The translations under genes and the position numbers were made by a program. The notes beneath the pieces were generated by a model, which was not told where the DNA came from, ran no database searches, and saw nothing but the letters and a program-made list of their open reading frames with translations. From Burkholderia oklahomensis C6786 (GTDB taxonomy: Bacteria; Pseudomonadota; Gammaproteobacteria; Burkholderiales; Burkholderiaceae), in assembly GCF_000959365.1 (NCBI RefSeq), contig NZ_CP009555.1, positions 2,294,001 through 2,358,000 on the forward strand: DNA of 64,000 bases. The letters are read 5' to 3'. Every line of letters starts with the position of its first letter. Position 1 is the stretch's first letter. Of the stretch, positions 9,556-18,438 are shown piece by piece.

Positions 9556-9954
9556 ATGAAAATCCAATCGGCATTCGTGTGGTCGGCGCTGTTCGCCGCG
9601 GGCCTCGCGTTCACGCAAGCGGCGTTCGCGCAGGAGGCGGCGAGCGACGCGCGACCCGATCGCCACACGCAGGCGCAACTCGGCGATCCGTACGTGCCGC
9701 CCGCCGCGCGCAAGCCGACGGCCGGCACGCAGACGTCGGGCGCCGCGCTGCATGCGCAGGTCGTGCGCAAGCTGCAGCGCCAGTTCGCGGCGGCCGACGC
9801 GAACAACACGGGCCTGACCGAAGCGCAGGCGAAGGCAGCGGGCCTCGGCTACGTCGCGAAGAACTTCAAGCAGATCGACGCGAACCGCACGGGACGCGTG
9901 TCGTTCTCCGACGTGCAGCGCTACATCCAATCGCAGAGCGCGACACAGAAGTAA
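9556..9954 (+). CDS. Small exported EF-hand protein
   Basis: A 132-residue protein with a cleavable signal peptide ending near AFAQE (residues 22-26). Two EF-hand-like loops are visible: residues 81-92, beginning DANNTGLT, whose twelfth position is Ala rather than an acidic residue, and residues 108-119, beginning DANRTGRV and ending in Asp. The first loop may therefore bind calcium weakly. The ATG at 9556 was chosen because GGAG lies 5 nt upstream and a proper signal sequence follows. Upstream extensions in the same frame are Arg-rich and non-coding in look. Function unknown; probably a periplasmic calcium-binding protein. Confidence 0.8.
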   Translation: MKIQSAFVWSALFAAGLAFTQAAFAQEAASDARPDRHTQAQLGDPYVPPAARKPTAGTQTSGAALHAQVVRKLQRQFAAADANNTGLTEAQAKAAGLGYVAKNFKQIDANRTGRVSFSDVQRYIQSQSATQK

Positions 9955-10000
9955 GCAAGTCGCGCATCGCTTACCCCACGAGAACCACGGGGTGCGCATC

Positions 10001-10039
10001 GAACGGGCTCAGCCGGACACTCGGCTCAGCCCGTTTTTT
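10001..10039 (+). terminator. Rho-independent terminator after the EF-hand gene
   Basis: A GC-rich inverted repeat (arms near AACGGGCTCAGCCG and CGGCTCAGCCCGTT, one mismatch, 6-nt loop) is followed by six T. Confidence 0.85.
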
Positions 10040-10124
10040 CATGCGCGACCGGCTCGCGGGAACGATTGGAATTCCCAATATATGAGCGCCGCACTCAAAT
10101 ATTGGAGATGGCGGCGCGCCCCCC

Positions 10125-10130
10125 TACAAT
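10125..10130 (+). promoter_or_regulatory. Candidate -10 box (TACAAT) ahead of the IclR gene
   Basis: TACAAT sits between the terminator at 10001-10039 and the regulator start at 10218, so a new transcription unit probably begins here. No good -35 is seen. Confidence 0.45.
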
Positions 10131-10217
10131 CCGAAGCACATCGACACGCTTCGGCAGATGCGCAATCGTCGCGAACCCGACGGCTCGCGTGTCTGAATTG
10201 CCGGAGTTCATTGCACC

Positions 10218-11135
10218 ATGAACAAAACGCCCATGACGCTTGCCTTGAACGGCGCGACAGCCGTCCATCCCGATGCGTCCGATACGTCCGACGCGACGCT
10301 CGCCGACAGCATCGGCGCGACGAGCACGCCGCTCGATCTCGCCGCGCAGCAGGCGGGCACGCAAACGCTGCTGCGCGGCCTTGCGATCCTCGAGGCGGTC
10401 GCGGGCGGCGCCCGCGACATGCGCGCGATCGGCGCCGCGCTCGGCACGACGCGCAGCACGACGCACCGCCTCGTCAGCAGCCTCGTGCAGGCGCGCTATC
10501 TGCGCCAGGTGCAAGGCGGCTATCTGCTCGGTCCGAAGCTGATCGAGCTCGGCACGATCGCGCTCGAGCAGATGCCGCTCACGGCGGTCGCGCGCCCGCA
10601 TCTCGAAGCGCTCGCGCAAGCGACGCTCGACACGATCCACCTCGGCGTGCGCGACGGCGACGACGTGCTTTACATCGACAAGATTCCCGGCACGCGCGGC
10701 CTCGAGATGCGCTCGCGGATCGGCCACCGGATGCCGCTCGCGTCGACGGGGATCGGCAAGGCGATGATGCTCGACCTCGATCCGGACACGTGGCGCTCGC
10801 TGTTCGACGCGTCGAAGCGCGCGCTCGCGGGCGTGAACTTCAAGCCGGATCGCCGTCCGGACATCGGCACGTTCCTGCAGCGGATGGCGCACTACGCGGC
10901 GGGCGGCTACACGTTCGATCTCGAGGAGAACGAAACGTCGATTCGCTGCGTCGCCGCGCCGGTGCGCGACGCGTCGGGCGCGATCGTCGCCGCGCTGTCG
11001 GTCGCGAGCACGATTCCCTACATGTCGCTCGACCGGATGAACGAACTCGTGCCGCTCGTGCAGCGCGGCGCGCGCGCGATTTCGGCCGACCTAGGCTGGA
11101 GCGCGCCGCAGGCGACGCGCAGGATCAAGCGATGA
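10218..11135 (+). CDS. IclR-family transcriptional regulator of the sugar operon
   Basis: A 305-residue IclR regulator. After a variable N-terminus of about 45 residues comes the winged helix-turn-helix (MRAIGAALGTTRSTTHRLVS), then the IclR effector domain with IDKIPGTRGLEMRSRIG and PLASTGIGKAMM blocks and ENETSIRCVAAPVRD near the end. It is the first gene of the block and overlaps dgoK by 4 nt (ATGA), so it is co-transcribed with the genes it presumably controls. The effector is likely a sugar acid such as galactonate, 2-keto-3-deoxygalactonate or arabinonate, by inference from the neighbours. Confidence 0.9.
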   Translation: MNKTPMTLALNGATAVHPDASDTSDATLADSIGATSTPLDLAAQQAGTQTLLRGLAILEAVAGGARDMRAIGAALGTTRSTTHRLVSSLVQARYLRQVQGGYLLGPKLIELGTIALEQMPLTAVARPHLEALAQATLDTIHLGVRDGDDVLYIDKIPGTRGLEMRSRIGHRMPLASTGIGKAMMLDLDPDTWRSLFDASKRALAGVNFKPDRRPDIGTFLQRMAHYAAGGYTFDLEENETSIRCVAAPVRDASGAIVAALSVASTIPYMSLDRMNELVPLVQRGARAISADLGWSAPQATRRIKR

Positions 11136-12145
11136 GCGCACACGCGATCACGCCCGCGCTGATCGGGCTCGACTGGGGGACGACGTCGCTGCGCGCGTAC
11201 CTGTTCGACGCCGACGGCTCGGTGCTCGACACGCGCGCGTTCGCGGCCGGCGTGATGAGCCTGCCCGGCGCGGCGGGCGAATCGCCGTCGCAGGCGTTCG
11301 ATGCCGCGTTCGAGCGCGCTTGCGGCGCATGGCTCGACCGCACGCCGCACGTGCCGGCGCTCGCGTCCGGGATGGTCGGCAGCGCGCAGGGCTGGCGCGA
11401 GGCGCCTTACGTGACGATGCCGGCCGATGCCGATGCGTTCGCGTCGAGCCTCGTGCGGCTTCGCACCGCGCGCGGCTCGGCGCTCGCGATCGTGCCGGGC
11501 GCGCTCGAGCCGGGCGAACTGCCGGACGTGATGCGCGGCGAGGAAACGCAGATCGTCGGCACGCTCGCCGCCGAGCCGTCGCTTGCGCACGAACGCACTG
11601 GCGCGCTGATCGGCCTGCCCGGCACGCACGCGAAATGGGCGTGGGTGCGCGACGGGCGCATCGAGTGGTTTCGCACGTACATGACGGGCGAGCTGTTCGC
11701 CGCGCTGCGCGGGCACACGATTCTCGGCCGCACGATGCAGCCGGGCGATGCGCCGGACTGGGCGGCGTTCGTGCGCGGCGTGCGGATCGCACGGCGCAAG
11801 CGCAGCGAAGGATTGCTCGCGACGCTGTTCAGCACCCGCACGCTCGGGCTGACCGGGCAGCTCGCGCCGCGGGCCCAGGGCGACTATTTGTCCGGACTGC
11901 TGATCGGTCACGAGCTGAACGCGCTCGATGCGTTGCTGGACGGCCACGGCGCATCGCTTGCGGCGCTGGCGCCGCGCCTCGTCGGGGACGGCGCGTTGTG
12001 CGACCGCTACCGGCGCGCGCTCGCCGAATTCGATTGCGACGATGCGCGCATCGTCGAACGCGCGTCCGAGCGCGGCCTGTGGCGCATCGCGACGCAGGCG
12101 GGGCTCGTCGGCGCGGCAGGCGGCGCCGTCCTTGCGCCGCAGTAG
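11132..12145 (+). CDS. dgoK: 2-dehydro-3-deoxygalactonokinase
   Basis: Phosphorylates 2-keto-3-deoxy-D-galactonate with ATP, the penultimate step of the De Ley-Doudoroff galactonate pathway. The 337-residue protein opens with LIGLDWGTTSLRAYLFD, the phosphate-binding start of the DgoK family. It also has GLPGTHAKWAWV and the terminal glycine-rich GLVGAAGGAV. The ATG at 11132 overlaps the IclR stop and is chosen for coupling and for leaving the standard N-terminus. dgoA follows 45 nt later, completing kinase plus aldolase. Confidence 0.93.
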   Translation: MSAHAITPALIGLDWGTTSLRAYLFDADGSVLDTRAFAAGVMSLPGAAGESPSQAFDAAFERACGAWLDRTPHVPALASGMVGSAQGWREAPYVTMPADADAFASSLVRLRTARGSALAIVPGALEPGELPDVMRGEETQIVGTLAAEPSLAHERTGALIGLPGTHAKWAWVRDGRIEWFRTYMTGELFAALRGHTILGRTMQPGDAPDWAAFVRGVRIARRKRSEGLLATLFSTRTLGLTGQLAPRAQGDYLSGLLIGHELNALDALLDGHGASLAALAPRLVGDGALCDRYRRALAEFDCDDARIVERASERGLWRIATQAGLVGAAGGAVLAPQ

Positions 12146-12190
12146 ACGCGCACGCGTCTCGATACGAAGTTGCTGGAGGAGATGATGTCA

Positions 12191-12874
12191 ATGGATGCCG
12201 AAGCACGCCGTTTTCCCGCGCCGTACGCGCCGCATCGCGGGCTGATGCGCGCGTTCGACGCGTGTCCGCTGATCGCGATCCTGCGCGGGCTCACGCCCGC
12301 CGACGCGGCGGCGCACGGCGCCGCGCTGTACGAAGCGGGCTTTCGCATCGTCGAGGTGCCGCTCAATTCGCCCGACCCGTTCGACAGCATCGCCGCATTG
12401 CGCGCCGCGCTGCCCGCCGACGCGATCGTCGGCGCGGGCACGGTGCTGCGCGCCGAATACGTCGACGAAGTCGTGCGCGCGGGCGGCGAGCTGATCGTGA
12501 TGCCGCATGCGGACGGCGACGTCGTGCGCCGCGCGAAGACGCTCGGCATCGCATGCGCGCCCGGCGTCGCGACGCCGACCGAGGCGTTCGCCGCGCTCGC
12601 GAACGGCGCGGACGTGTTGAAGATGTTTCCCGCCGAGCAGCTCGGCCAGTCCGCCGTGAAGGCGTGGCGCGCGGTGATCGACGCGCGGGTGCCGCTCGTG
12701 CCGGTCGGCGGGATCACGCCCGAGAACATGGGCCCGTATCTCGCGGCGGGTGCGAACGGCTTCGGCCTCGGCTCGGCGCTGTATGCGCCCGGACAGGCGC
12801 CCGCCGTCACCGCTTCGCACGCGCAGGCGTTCGTCAAGGGATGGCGGATTGCGCGCAAGGGAGCGGCGCGGTGA
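12191..12874 (+). CDS. dgoA: 2-dehydro-3-deoxy-6-phosphogalactonate aldolase
   Basis: Class I aldolase cleaving KDPGal to pyruvate and glyceraldehyde 3-phosphate. In the 227-residue form chosen here the Schiff-base lysine is Lys144 in VLKMFPAE and the general-base glutamate is Glu55 in IVEVPL; GAGTVL at 82-87 is also family-typical. GGAGGA at 12175-12180 sits 10 nt before ATG 12191; in-frame ATGs at 12182 and 12185 are close alternatives and change only two or three residues. The C-terminus overlaps the SDR gene by 4 nt. It pairs with dgoK and is distinct from eda at 54135. Confidence 0.92.
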   Translation: MDAEARRFPAPYAPHRGLMRAFDACPLIAILRGLTPADAAAHGAALYEAGFRIVEVPLNSPDPFDSIAALRAALPADAIVGAGTVLRAEYVDEVVRAGGELIVMPHADGDVVRRAKTLGIACAPGVATPTEAFAALANGADVLKMFPAEQLGQSAVKAWRAVIDARVPLVPVGGITPENMGPYLAAGANGFGLGSALYAPGQAPAVTASHAQAFVKGWRIARKGAAR

Positions 12875-13650
12875 ACCGGCTCGCGGGCAAGGTCGCGCTC
12901 GTGACGGGCGCGGGACGCGGCATCGGCGCTGCTGTCGCGCGCGCGTTCGTGCGCGAAGGCGCGGCCGTCGCGCTCGCGGAGCTCGATGCGGCGCTCGCCG
13001 AAGAGACGGCCGACGCGATCGGGCGCGACGTCGCCGATGCGCGCGTGCTCGCGATACGGACGGACGTCACGCAAGCCGAGTCGATGTCGGCCGCGGTTGC
13101 GCAGGCGGCGCGCGCATTCGGCCCGCTCGACGTGCTCGTCAACAACGCCGGCATCAACGTGTTTCGCGATCCGCTCGCGCTCACCGACGACGATTGGCGG
13201 CGCTGCTTCGCGGTCGATCTCGACGGCGTCTGGAACGGTTGTCGCGCGGCGTTGCCGGGGATGGTCGAGCGCGGGCGCGGCAGCATCGTGAACATCGCGT
13301 CGACGCATGCGTTCAAGATCATTCCCGGCTGCTTTCCGTATCCGGTCGCGAAGCACGGCGTGCTGGGCCTGACGCGCGCGCTCGGCATCGAGTACGCGCC
13401 GCGCAATGTGCGCGTAAACGCGATCGCGCCGGGCTACATCGAGACGCGGGCGACGCACGACTGGTGGAACGCGCAGCCCGACCCGCAGGCCGCGCGGCGC
13501 GAGACGCTCGCGCTGCAGCCGATGAAGCGGATCGGGCAGCCGGACGAAGTCGCGATGACCGCGGTGTTCCTCGCGTCGGACGAGGCGCCGTTCATCAACG
13601 CGAGCTGCATCACGATCGACGGCGGCCGATCGGTGCTGTACCACGACTGA
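12871..13650 (+). CDS. Short-chain dehydrogenase/reductase in the sugar operon
   Basis: A 259-residue classical SDR. The cofactor motif TGAGRGIG is at 12-19, NNAG at 91-94, and the catalytic Ser144, Tyr157 and Lys161 are all present. The GTG start at 12871 overlaps the dgoA stop (GTGA) and has AAGGGAG 7 nt upstream; a longer ATG form from 12841 would add ten residues inside dgoA. Its place between dgoA and the transporter genes suggests oxidation of a sugar or 2-keto-3-deoxy sugar acid. Family resemblance alone cannot give the substrate. Confidence 0.85.
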   Translation: MNRLAGKVALVTGAGRGIGAAVARAFVREGAAVALAELDAALAEETADAIGRDVADARVLAIRTDVTQAESMSAAVAQAARAFGPLDVLVNNAGINVFRDPLALTDDDWRRCFAVDLDGVWNGCRAALPGMVERGRGSIVNIASTHAFKIIPGCFPYPVAKHGVLGLTRALGIEYAPRNVRVNAIAPGYIETRATHDWWNAQPDPQAARRETLALQPMKRIGQPDEVAMTAVFLASDEAPFINASCITIDGGRSVLYHD

Positions 13651-13780
13651 TTCATTCGCGCGGTCGTCCCGCCAGGGATGCACGACGTGCGAAGGCGGCG
13701 CGCGACGGTCGCACGCGCCGCGTCGAGACGACGAAGCGGCCGACAGATCCGGTGACGGAGACAACAAGGAGACAAGCAAC

Positions 13781-14782
13781 ATGAAACGCAGAATGTTCAT
13801 CACGCTGGCGGCAGCGGCAGCGGCGACGGTCGCGGCGGCGGGACTGTCCGCGCACGCGGCCGAGCCCGTGAAGATCGGCTTCCTCGTCAAGCAGCCGGAG
13901 GAGCCGTGGTTCCAGGACGAATGGAAATTCGCCGAAATGGCCGCGAAGGAGAAGGGCTTCACGCTCGTGAAGATCGGCGCGCCGTCCGGCGAGAAGGTGA
14001 TGAGCGCGATCGACAATCTCGCCGCGCAGAAAGCGCAAGGCTTCATCATCTGCACGCCCGACGTGAAGCTCGGACCGGGCATCGTCGCGAAGGCGAAGTC
14101 GCACGGCCTGAAGATGATGACGGTCGACGACCGACTCGTCGACGGCGCGGGCAAGCCGATCGAATCGGTCCCGCACATGGGCATCTCCGCGTACGACATC
14201 GGCAAGCAGGTCGGCAGCGGGATCGCGGCCGAGATCAAGAAGCGCGGCTGGAACATGAGCGAAGTCGGCGCGATCGACATCACGTACGAGCAGTTGCCGA
14301 CCGCGCACGACCGCACGACGGGCGCAACCGACGCGCTCGTCGCCGCGGGCTTTCCGAAGGCGAACGTGATCGCCGCGCCGCAGGCGAAGACCGACACCGA
14401 GAACGCGTTCAACGCGGCGAACATCGCGCTCACGAAGAATCCGCAGTTCAAGCACTGGGTCGCGTACGGCCTCAACGACGAAGCGGTGCTCGGCGCGGTG
14501 CGCGCGGCGGAAGGGCGCGGCTTCAAGGTGGCCGACATGATCGGCATCGGCATCGGCGGCTCGGACTCGGCGCTCAACGAGTTCAAGAAGCCGCAGCCGA
14601 CGGGCTTCTTCGGCACCGTGATCATCAGCCCGAAGCGGCACGGCGAAGAGACGTCCGCGCTGATGTACACGTGGATCACGCAAGGCAAGGAGCCGCCGCT
14701 TCTCACGCTGACGACGGGCATGCTCGCGACGCGCGAGAACGTCGGCCACGTGCGCGAGACGATGGGGCTCGCGTCGAAGTGA
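13781..14782 (+). CDS. araF: L-arabinose/D-galactose-type ABC transporter, binding protein
   Basis: Periplasmic sugar-binding component. The 333-residue precursor has a signal peptide (hydrophobic residues 8-24, ending SAHAAEP). The mature start KIGFLVKQPEEPWFQ closely matches the E. coli L-arabinose-binding protein as I remember it, as do FIICTPDVKLG and the IGIGIGGSDSAL region. E. coli AraF binds L-arabinose and D-galactose, which would suit a cluster that also carries dgoKA. AAGGAG lies 13 nt upstream of ATG 13781. It is followed in order by the ATPase and permease genes. Confidence 0.93.
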   Translation: MKRRMFITLAAAAAATVAAAGLSAHAAEPVKIGFLVKQPEEPWFQDEWKFAEMAAKEKGFTLVKIGAPSGEKVMSAIDNLAAQKAQGFIICTPDVKLGPGIVAKAKSHGLKMMTVDDRLVDGAGKPIESVPHMGISAYDIGKQVGSGIAAEIKKRGWNMSEVGAIDITYEQLPTAHDRTTGATDALVAAGFPKANVIAAPQAKTDTENAFNAANIALTKNPQFKHWVAYGLNDEAVLGAVRAAEGRGFKVADMIGIGIGGSDSALNEFKKPQPTGFFGTVIISPKRHGEETSALMYTWITQGKEPPLLTLTTGMLATRENVGHVRETMGLASK

Positions 14783-14893
14783 GCGGCGTTCGCCGCGCCC
14801 GCGATGCGGGCGTCGCGCGACGCGCGGCGCTCGAGGCGGAGAACGCGGCGATGCGGCGAAATGGCAATACGGATGGCAGGAGACGGAGGCGAC

Positions 14894-16405
14894 GTGGCTG
14901 CGGCACTGCGTTTTGACAATATCGGCAAGGTCTTTCCCGGCGTGCGCGCGCTCGACGGCATCTCGTTCGACGTGCGCGCGGGGCAGGTCCACGGCCTGAT
15001 GGGCGAGAACGGCGCGGGCAAGTCGACGCTGCTCAAGATTCTCGGCGGCGAATATCAGCCCGATTCGGGCCGCGTGCTCGTCGACGGGCAGGCGATGCGG
15101 TTTCCGAGCGCCGCCGCGTCGATCGCGGCGGGCATCGCGGTGATCCATCAGGAGCTGCAGTACGTGCCCGATCTGACGGTCGCCGAAAACCTGCTGCTCG
15201 GCCGGCTGCCGAGCGCGCTCGGCTGGGTCAGGAAGAGCGAGGCGCAGCGCTTCGTGCGCGAGCGGCTCGCCGCGATGGGCGTCGATCTCGATCCGCAGGC
15301 GAAGCTGCGCCGCCTGTCGATCGCGCAGCGCCAGATGGTCGAGATCTGCAAGGCGCTGCTGCGCAACGCGCACGTGATCGCGCTCGACGAGCCGACGAGC
15401 TCGCTGTCGCACCGCGAGACCGAGGTGCTTTTCAAGCTCGTCGGCGATCTGCGGCGCGACGGCCGCGCGCTCATCTACATCTCGCACCGGATGGACGAGA
15501 TCTATCGGCTCTGCGATGCGTGCACGATCTTTCGCGACGGCCGGCAAGTCGCGTCGCACGCGTCGCTCGCGAACGTGCCGCGCGAGACGCTCGTGCGCCA
15601 GATGGTCGGCCGCGAGATCAGCGACATCTATCACTATGAGCCGCGCGAGCTCGGCGGCGTGCGTCTGTCGGCGCGCGGGCTCGAAGGCGGCGCGCTGCGG
15701 GCGGGCGCGAGCTTCGACGTGCGCGCGGGCGAGATCGTCGGCTTCTTCGGGCTCGTCGGCGCGGGGCGCAGCGAGCTGATGCGCGTGATCTACGGCGCGG
15801 ACCGCCGCACGGGCGGCGCGCTCACGCTCGACGGCAAGCTGCTCGACATCCGCTCGACGCGCGATGCGATTCGCCACGGGATCGTGCTGTGTCCCGAGGA
15901 TCGCAAGGAAGAGGGGATCGTCGCGCACGCGTCGGTCGCCGAGAACATCAACATCAGTTGCCGCCGTCATGCGCTGCGCGCGGGCCTCTTCCTCGATCGC
16001 AAGCTCGAGGCGCAGACCGCCGAGCGCTTCATCAAGCTGCTGAAGATCAAGACGCCTAACCGTCGGCAGAAGATCCGCTTCCTGTCGGGCGGCAATCAGC
16101 AGAAGGCGATTCTCGCGCGCTGGCTCGCCGAGCCGGATCTGAAGGTCGTGATCCTCGACGAGCCGACGCGCGGCATCGACGTCGGCGCGAAGCACGAGAT
16201 CTACGGCGTGATCTACGAGCTCGCGAAGCGCGGCTGCGCGATCGTGATGGTGTCGTCCGAGCTGCCGGAAGTGCTCGGCGTATCGGACCGCATCGTCGTG
16301 ATGCGCGAAGGGCGGATCGCGGGCGAGCTCGCGCGCGGCGAAGCGAACGAAGAGGCGGTGCTGAATCTCGCGCTGCCGCAGGGCGCGACCGCGCGCGCCG
16401 CGTGA
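14894..16405 (+). CDS. araG: Arabinose-type sugar ABC transporter, ATPase
   Basis: A 503-residue duplicated ATPase of the sugar importer class, the same size as E. coli AraG. The first Walker A is GENGAGKST at 37-45, with LSIAQRQM as signature and ALDEPTSSL as Walker B. The second half has the degenerate loop GLVGAGRSE, signature LSGGNQQKA and [13 protein letters not shown] chose GTG 14894 because GGAGG lies 4 nt upstream and it gives the family N-terminus; ATGs at 14861 and 14873 would add short non-homologous extensions. It lies between araF and araH. Confidence 0.93.
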   Translation: MAAALRFDNIGKVFPGVRALDGISFDVRAGQVHGLMGENGAGKSTLLKILGGEYQPDSGRVLVDGQAMRFPSAAASIAAGIAVIHQELQYVPDLTVAENLLLGRLPSALGWVRKSEAQRFVRERLAAMGVDLDPQAKLRRLSIAQRQMVEICKALLRNAHVIALDEPTSSLSHRETEVLFKLVGDLRRDGRALIYISHRMDEIYRLCDACTIFRDGRQVASHASLANVPRETLVRQMVGREISDIYHYEPRELGGVRLSARGLEGGALRAGASFDVRAGEIVGFFGLVGAGRSELMRVIYGADRRTGGALTLDGKLLDIRSTRDAIRHGIVLCPEDRKEEGIVAHASVAENINISCRRHALRAGLFLDRKLEAQTAERFIKLLKIKTPNRRQKIRFLSGGNQQKAILARWLAEPDLKVVILDEPTRGIDVGAKHEIYGVIYELAKRGCAIVMVSSELPEVLGVSDRIVVMREGRIAGELARGEANEEAVLNLALPQGATARAA

Positions 16406-16522
16406 CAGGCGGCGCGCGATCGGCGCGCAACGGTTCCGCGCAACGGTTCGCGGCGGGCAGGACGACTGATTCGGAAATCGGAGACGCGGGCGGCGCAGCC
16501 GCCCGGCAGAGGAGCACACGAC

Positions 16523-17527
16523 ATGCAAGCGAGAGAGAATCTTCCACAAGCCGCGGCGCACGCGGCGGTTGCACCGGCCGAAGACCGGCAGCGCTGGCGG
16601 CAGCACGTCGCCGACTACAGCCTCGTTGCGATCTTCGCGGTGATGTTCGCCGCGATGTCGCTGACGGTCGATCATTTCTTCTCGATCGACAACATGCTCG
16701 GCCTCGCGCTGTCGATCTCGCAGATCGGGATGGTCGCGTGCACGATGATGTTCTGCCTCGCGTCGCGCGATTTCGACCTGTCGATCGGCTCGACGGTCGC
16801 GTTCGCCGGCGTGCTGTGCGCGATGGTGCTCAACGCGACCGACAACACGTTCGTCGCGATCGCCGCCGCGGTCGCGGCGGGCGCGGTCATCGGCTTCGTC
16901 AACGGCGCGGTGATCGCATATCTGCGGATCAACGCGCTGATCACGACGCTCGCGACGATGGAGATCGTGCGCGGGCTCGGCTTCATCGTGTCGAAGGGGC
17001 AGGCGGTCGGCGTGTCGTCGGAGACGTTCATCGCGCTGGGCGGCCTGTCGTTTCTCGGCGTGTCGCTGCCGATCTGGGTGACGCTCGTGTGCTTCGTCGT
17101 GTTCGGCGTGCTGCTCAATCAGACCGTGTATGGCCGCAACACGCTCGCGATCGGCGGCAATCCGGAAGCGTCGCGGCTCGCCGGGATCAACGTTGAGCGC
17201 ACGCGCGTCTACATCTTTCTGATCCAGGGCGCGGTGACCGCGCTCGCGGGCGTGATCCTCGCGTCGCGGATCACCTCGGGCCAGCCGAACGCCGCGCAAG
17301 GCTTCGAGCTGAACGTGATCTCCGCATGCGTGCTGGGCGGCGTGTCGCTCGCGGGCGGACGCGCGTCGATCTCGGGCGTCGTGATCGGCGTGCTGATCAT
17401 GGGCACCGTCGAGAACGTGATGAACCTGCTCAACATCGATGCGTTCTACCAATATCTCGTGCGCGGCGCGATCCTGCTCGCCGCCGTGCTGCTCGATCAA
17501 TTGAAGAATCGCGGCGCACGCGATTGA
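16523..17527 (+). CDS. araH: Arabinose-type sugar ABC transporter, permease
   Basis: A 334-residue, very hydrophobic inner-membrane permease with about eight to ten predicted membrane segments, close to AraH in length. Typical sugar-permease blocks are DFDLSIGSTVAFAGV, GFVNGAVIAYLRINALITTLA and the loop GGNPEASRLAGINVERT. AGAGGAG lies about 8 nt upstream of the ATG. It completes the AraFGH transporter and is followed by the aldose dehydrogenase 31 nt later. Confidence 0.94.
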   Translation: MQARENLPQAAAHAAVAPAEDRQRWRQHVADYSLVAIFAVMFAAMSLTVDHFFSIDNMLGLALSISQIGMVACTMMFCLASRDFDLSIGSTVAFAGVLCAMVLNATDNTFVAIAAAVAAGAVIGFVNGAVIAYLRINALITTLATMEIVRGLGFIVSKGQAVGVSSETFIALGGLSFLGVSLPIWVTLVCFVVFGVLLNQTVYGRNTLAIGGNPEASRLAGINVERTRVYIFLIQGAVTALAGVILASRITSGQPNAAQGFELNVISACVLGGVSLAGGRASISGVVIGVLIMGTVENVMNLLNIDAFYQYLVRGAILLAAVLLDQLKNRGARD

Positions 17528-17558
17528 TCGCCTCGACCGTTTTTTCGGGAATGGACAG

Positions 17559-18392
17559 ATGAGTGACATTTCTTCGCATCACGAATCGAGCGGCGCGCGC
17601 GATGCGCAGGACGGGCAGGACGTGCCGGATGTGCGTTACGCGCGCTATCCGAGCCTCGCCGGCCGCACGGTGCTGATCACGGGCGGCGCGACCGGCATCG
17701 GCGCGTCGTTCGTCGAGCACTTCGCGCGGCAGGGTGCGCGCGTCGCGTTCGTCGACCTCGATGCGCGAGCGGGCGAAGCGCTCGCCGCGCGATTGGCCGA
17801 TGCGGCGCACGCACCCGCGTTCGTCGCGTGCGATCTCACCGACGTCGCAGCGCTGCGCGGCGCGATCGACACGATCCGCGCGCATATCGGTCCGATCGCG
17901 GTGCTCGTCAACAACGCGGCGAACGACGCGCGCCACGCGATTCGGGACGTGACGCCCGAATCGTTCGACGCCGGCATCGCCGTGAACCTGCGCCATCAGT
18001 TCTTCGCCGCGCAGGCGGTGATCGACGACATGAAACAGCTGGGCGGCGGCGCGATCGTCAATCTCGGCTCGATCAGCTGGATGCTGAAGAACACGGGCTA
18101 TCCGGTCTACGCGACCGCGAAGGCGGCGGTGCAGGGGCTGACGCGCGCGCTCGCGCGCGAGCTCGGGCCGTTCGGGATTCGCGTGAACTCACTCGTGCCC
18201 GGCTGGGTGATGACCGACAAGCAGCGCCGGCTGTGGCTCGACGATGCGGGCCGTGCGGCGATCAAGGCGGGGCAGTGCATCGACGCCGAGCTGCTGCCCG
18301 GCGATCTCGCGCGGATGGCGCTCTTTCTCGCCGCGGACGACAGCCGGATGATCACCGCGCAGGACGTCGTCGTCGACGGCGGGTGGGCGTGA
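17559..18392 (+). CDS. XylB-like SDR aldose 1-dehydrogenase
   Basis: A 277-residue SDR with a 30-residue N-terminal extension. TGGATGIG is at 41-48, the unusual NNAANDARH at 118-126, Ser171 in GSISW, Tyr184 and Lys188. NNAxNDxRH, NLRHxxFxxQAV and GGGAxxNxGSISW are blocks I recall from Caulobacter D-xylose dehydrogenase XylB and related L-arabinose or D-galactose dehydrogenases. It should oxidise the imported aldose at C1 to the lactone. The neighbouring transporter and aldose epimerase support D-galactose or L-arabinose rather than xylose, but this is inference. Confidence 0.85.
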   Translation: MSDISSHHESSGARDAQDGQDVPDVRYARYPSLAGRTVLITGGATGIGASFVEHFARQGARVAFVDLDARAGEALAARLADAAHAPAFVACDLTDVAALRGAIDTIRAHIGPIAVLVNNAANDARHAIRDVTPESFDAGIAVNLRHQFFAAQAVIDDMKQLGGGAIVNLGSISWMLKNTGYPVYATAKAAVQGLTRALARELGPFGIRVNSLVPGWVMTDKQRRLWLDDAGRAAIKAGQCIDAELLPGDLARMALFLAADDSRMITAQDVVVDGGWA

Positions 18393-18438
18393 CATTCGTT
18401 CGGATGACGAAGCTCGACGGAAGCAGGAGGACTGAATC

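Noticed and set aside
12007..15036. A 1009-codon minus-strand frame opposite dgoA, the SDR and araF
   Set aside because: Same antisense effect; covers four recognised genes on the other strand.
13652..17569. A 1305-codon open frame on the minus strand opposite the araFGH region
   Set aside because: Antisense shadow of high-GC coding DNA: the plus strand carries three well-recognised transporter genes, and the minus translation is Arg/Ala/His-rich with no domain.
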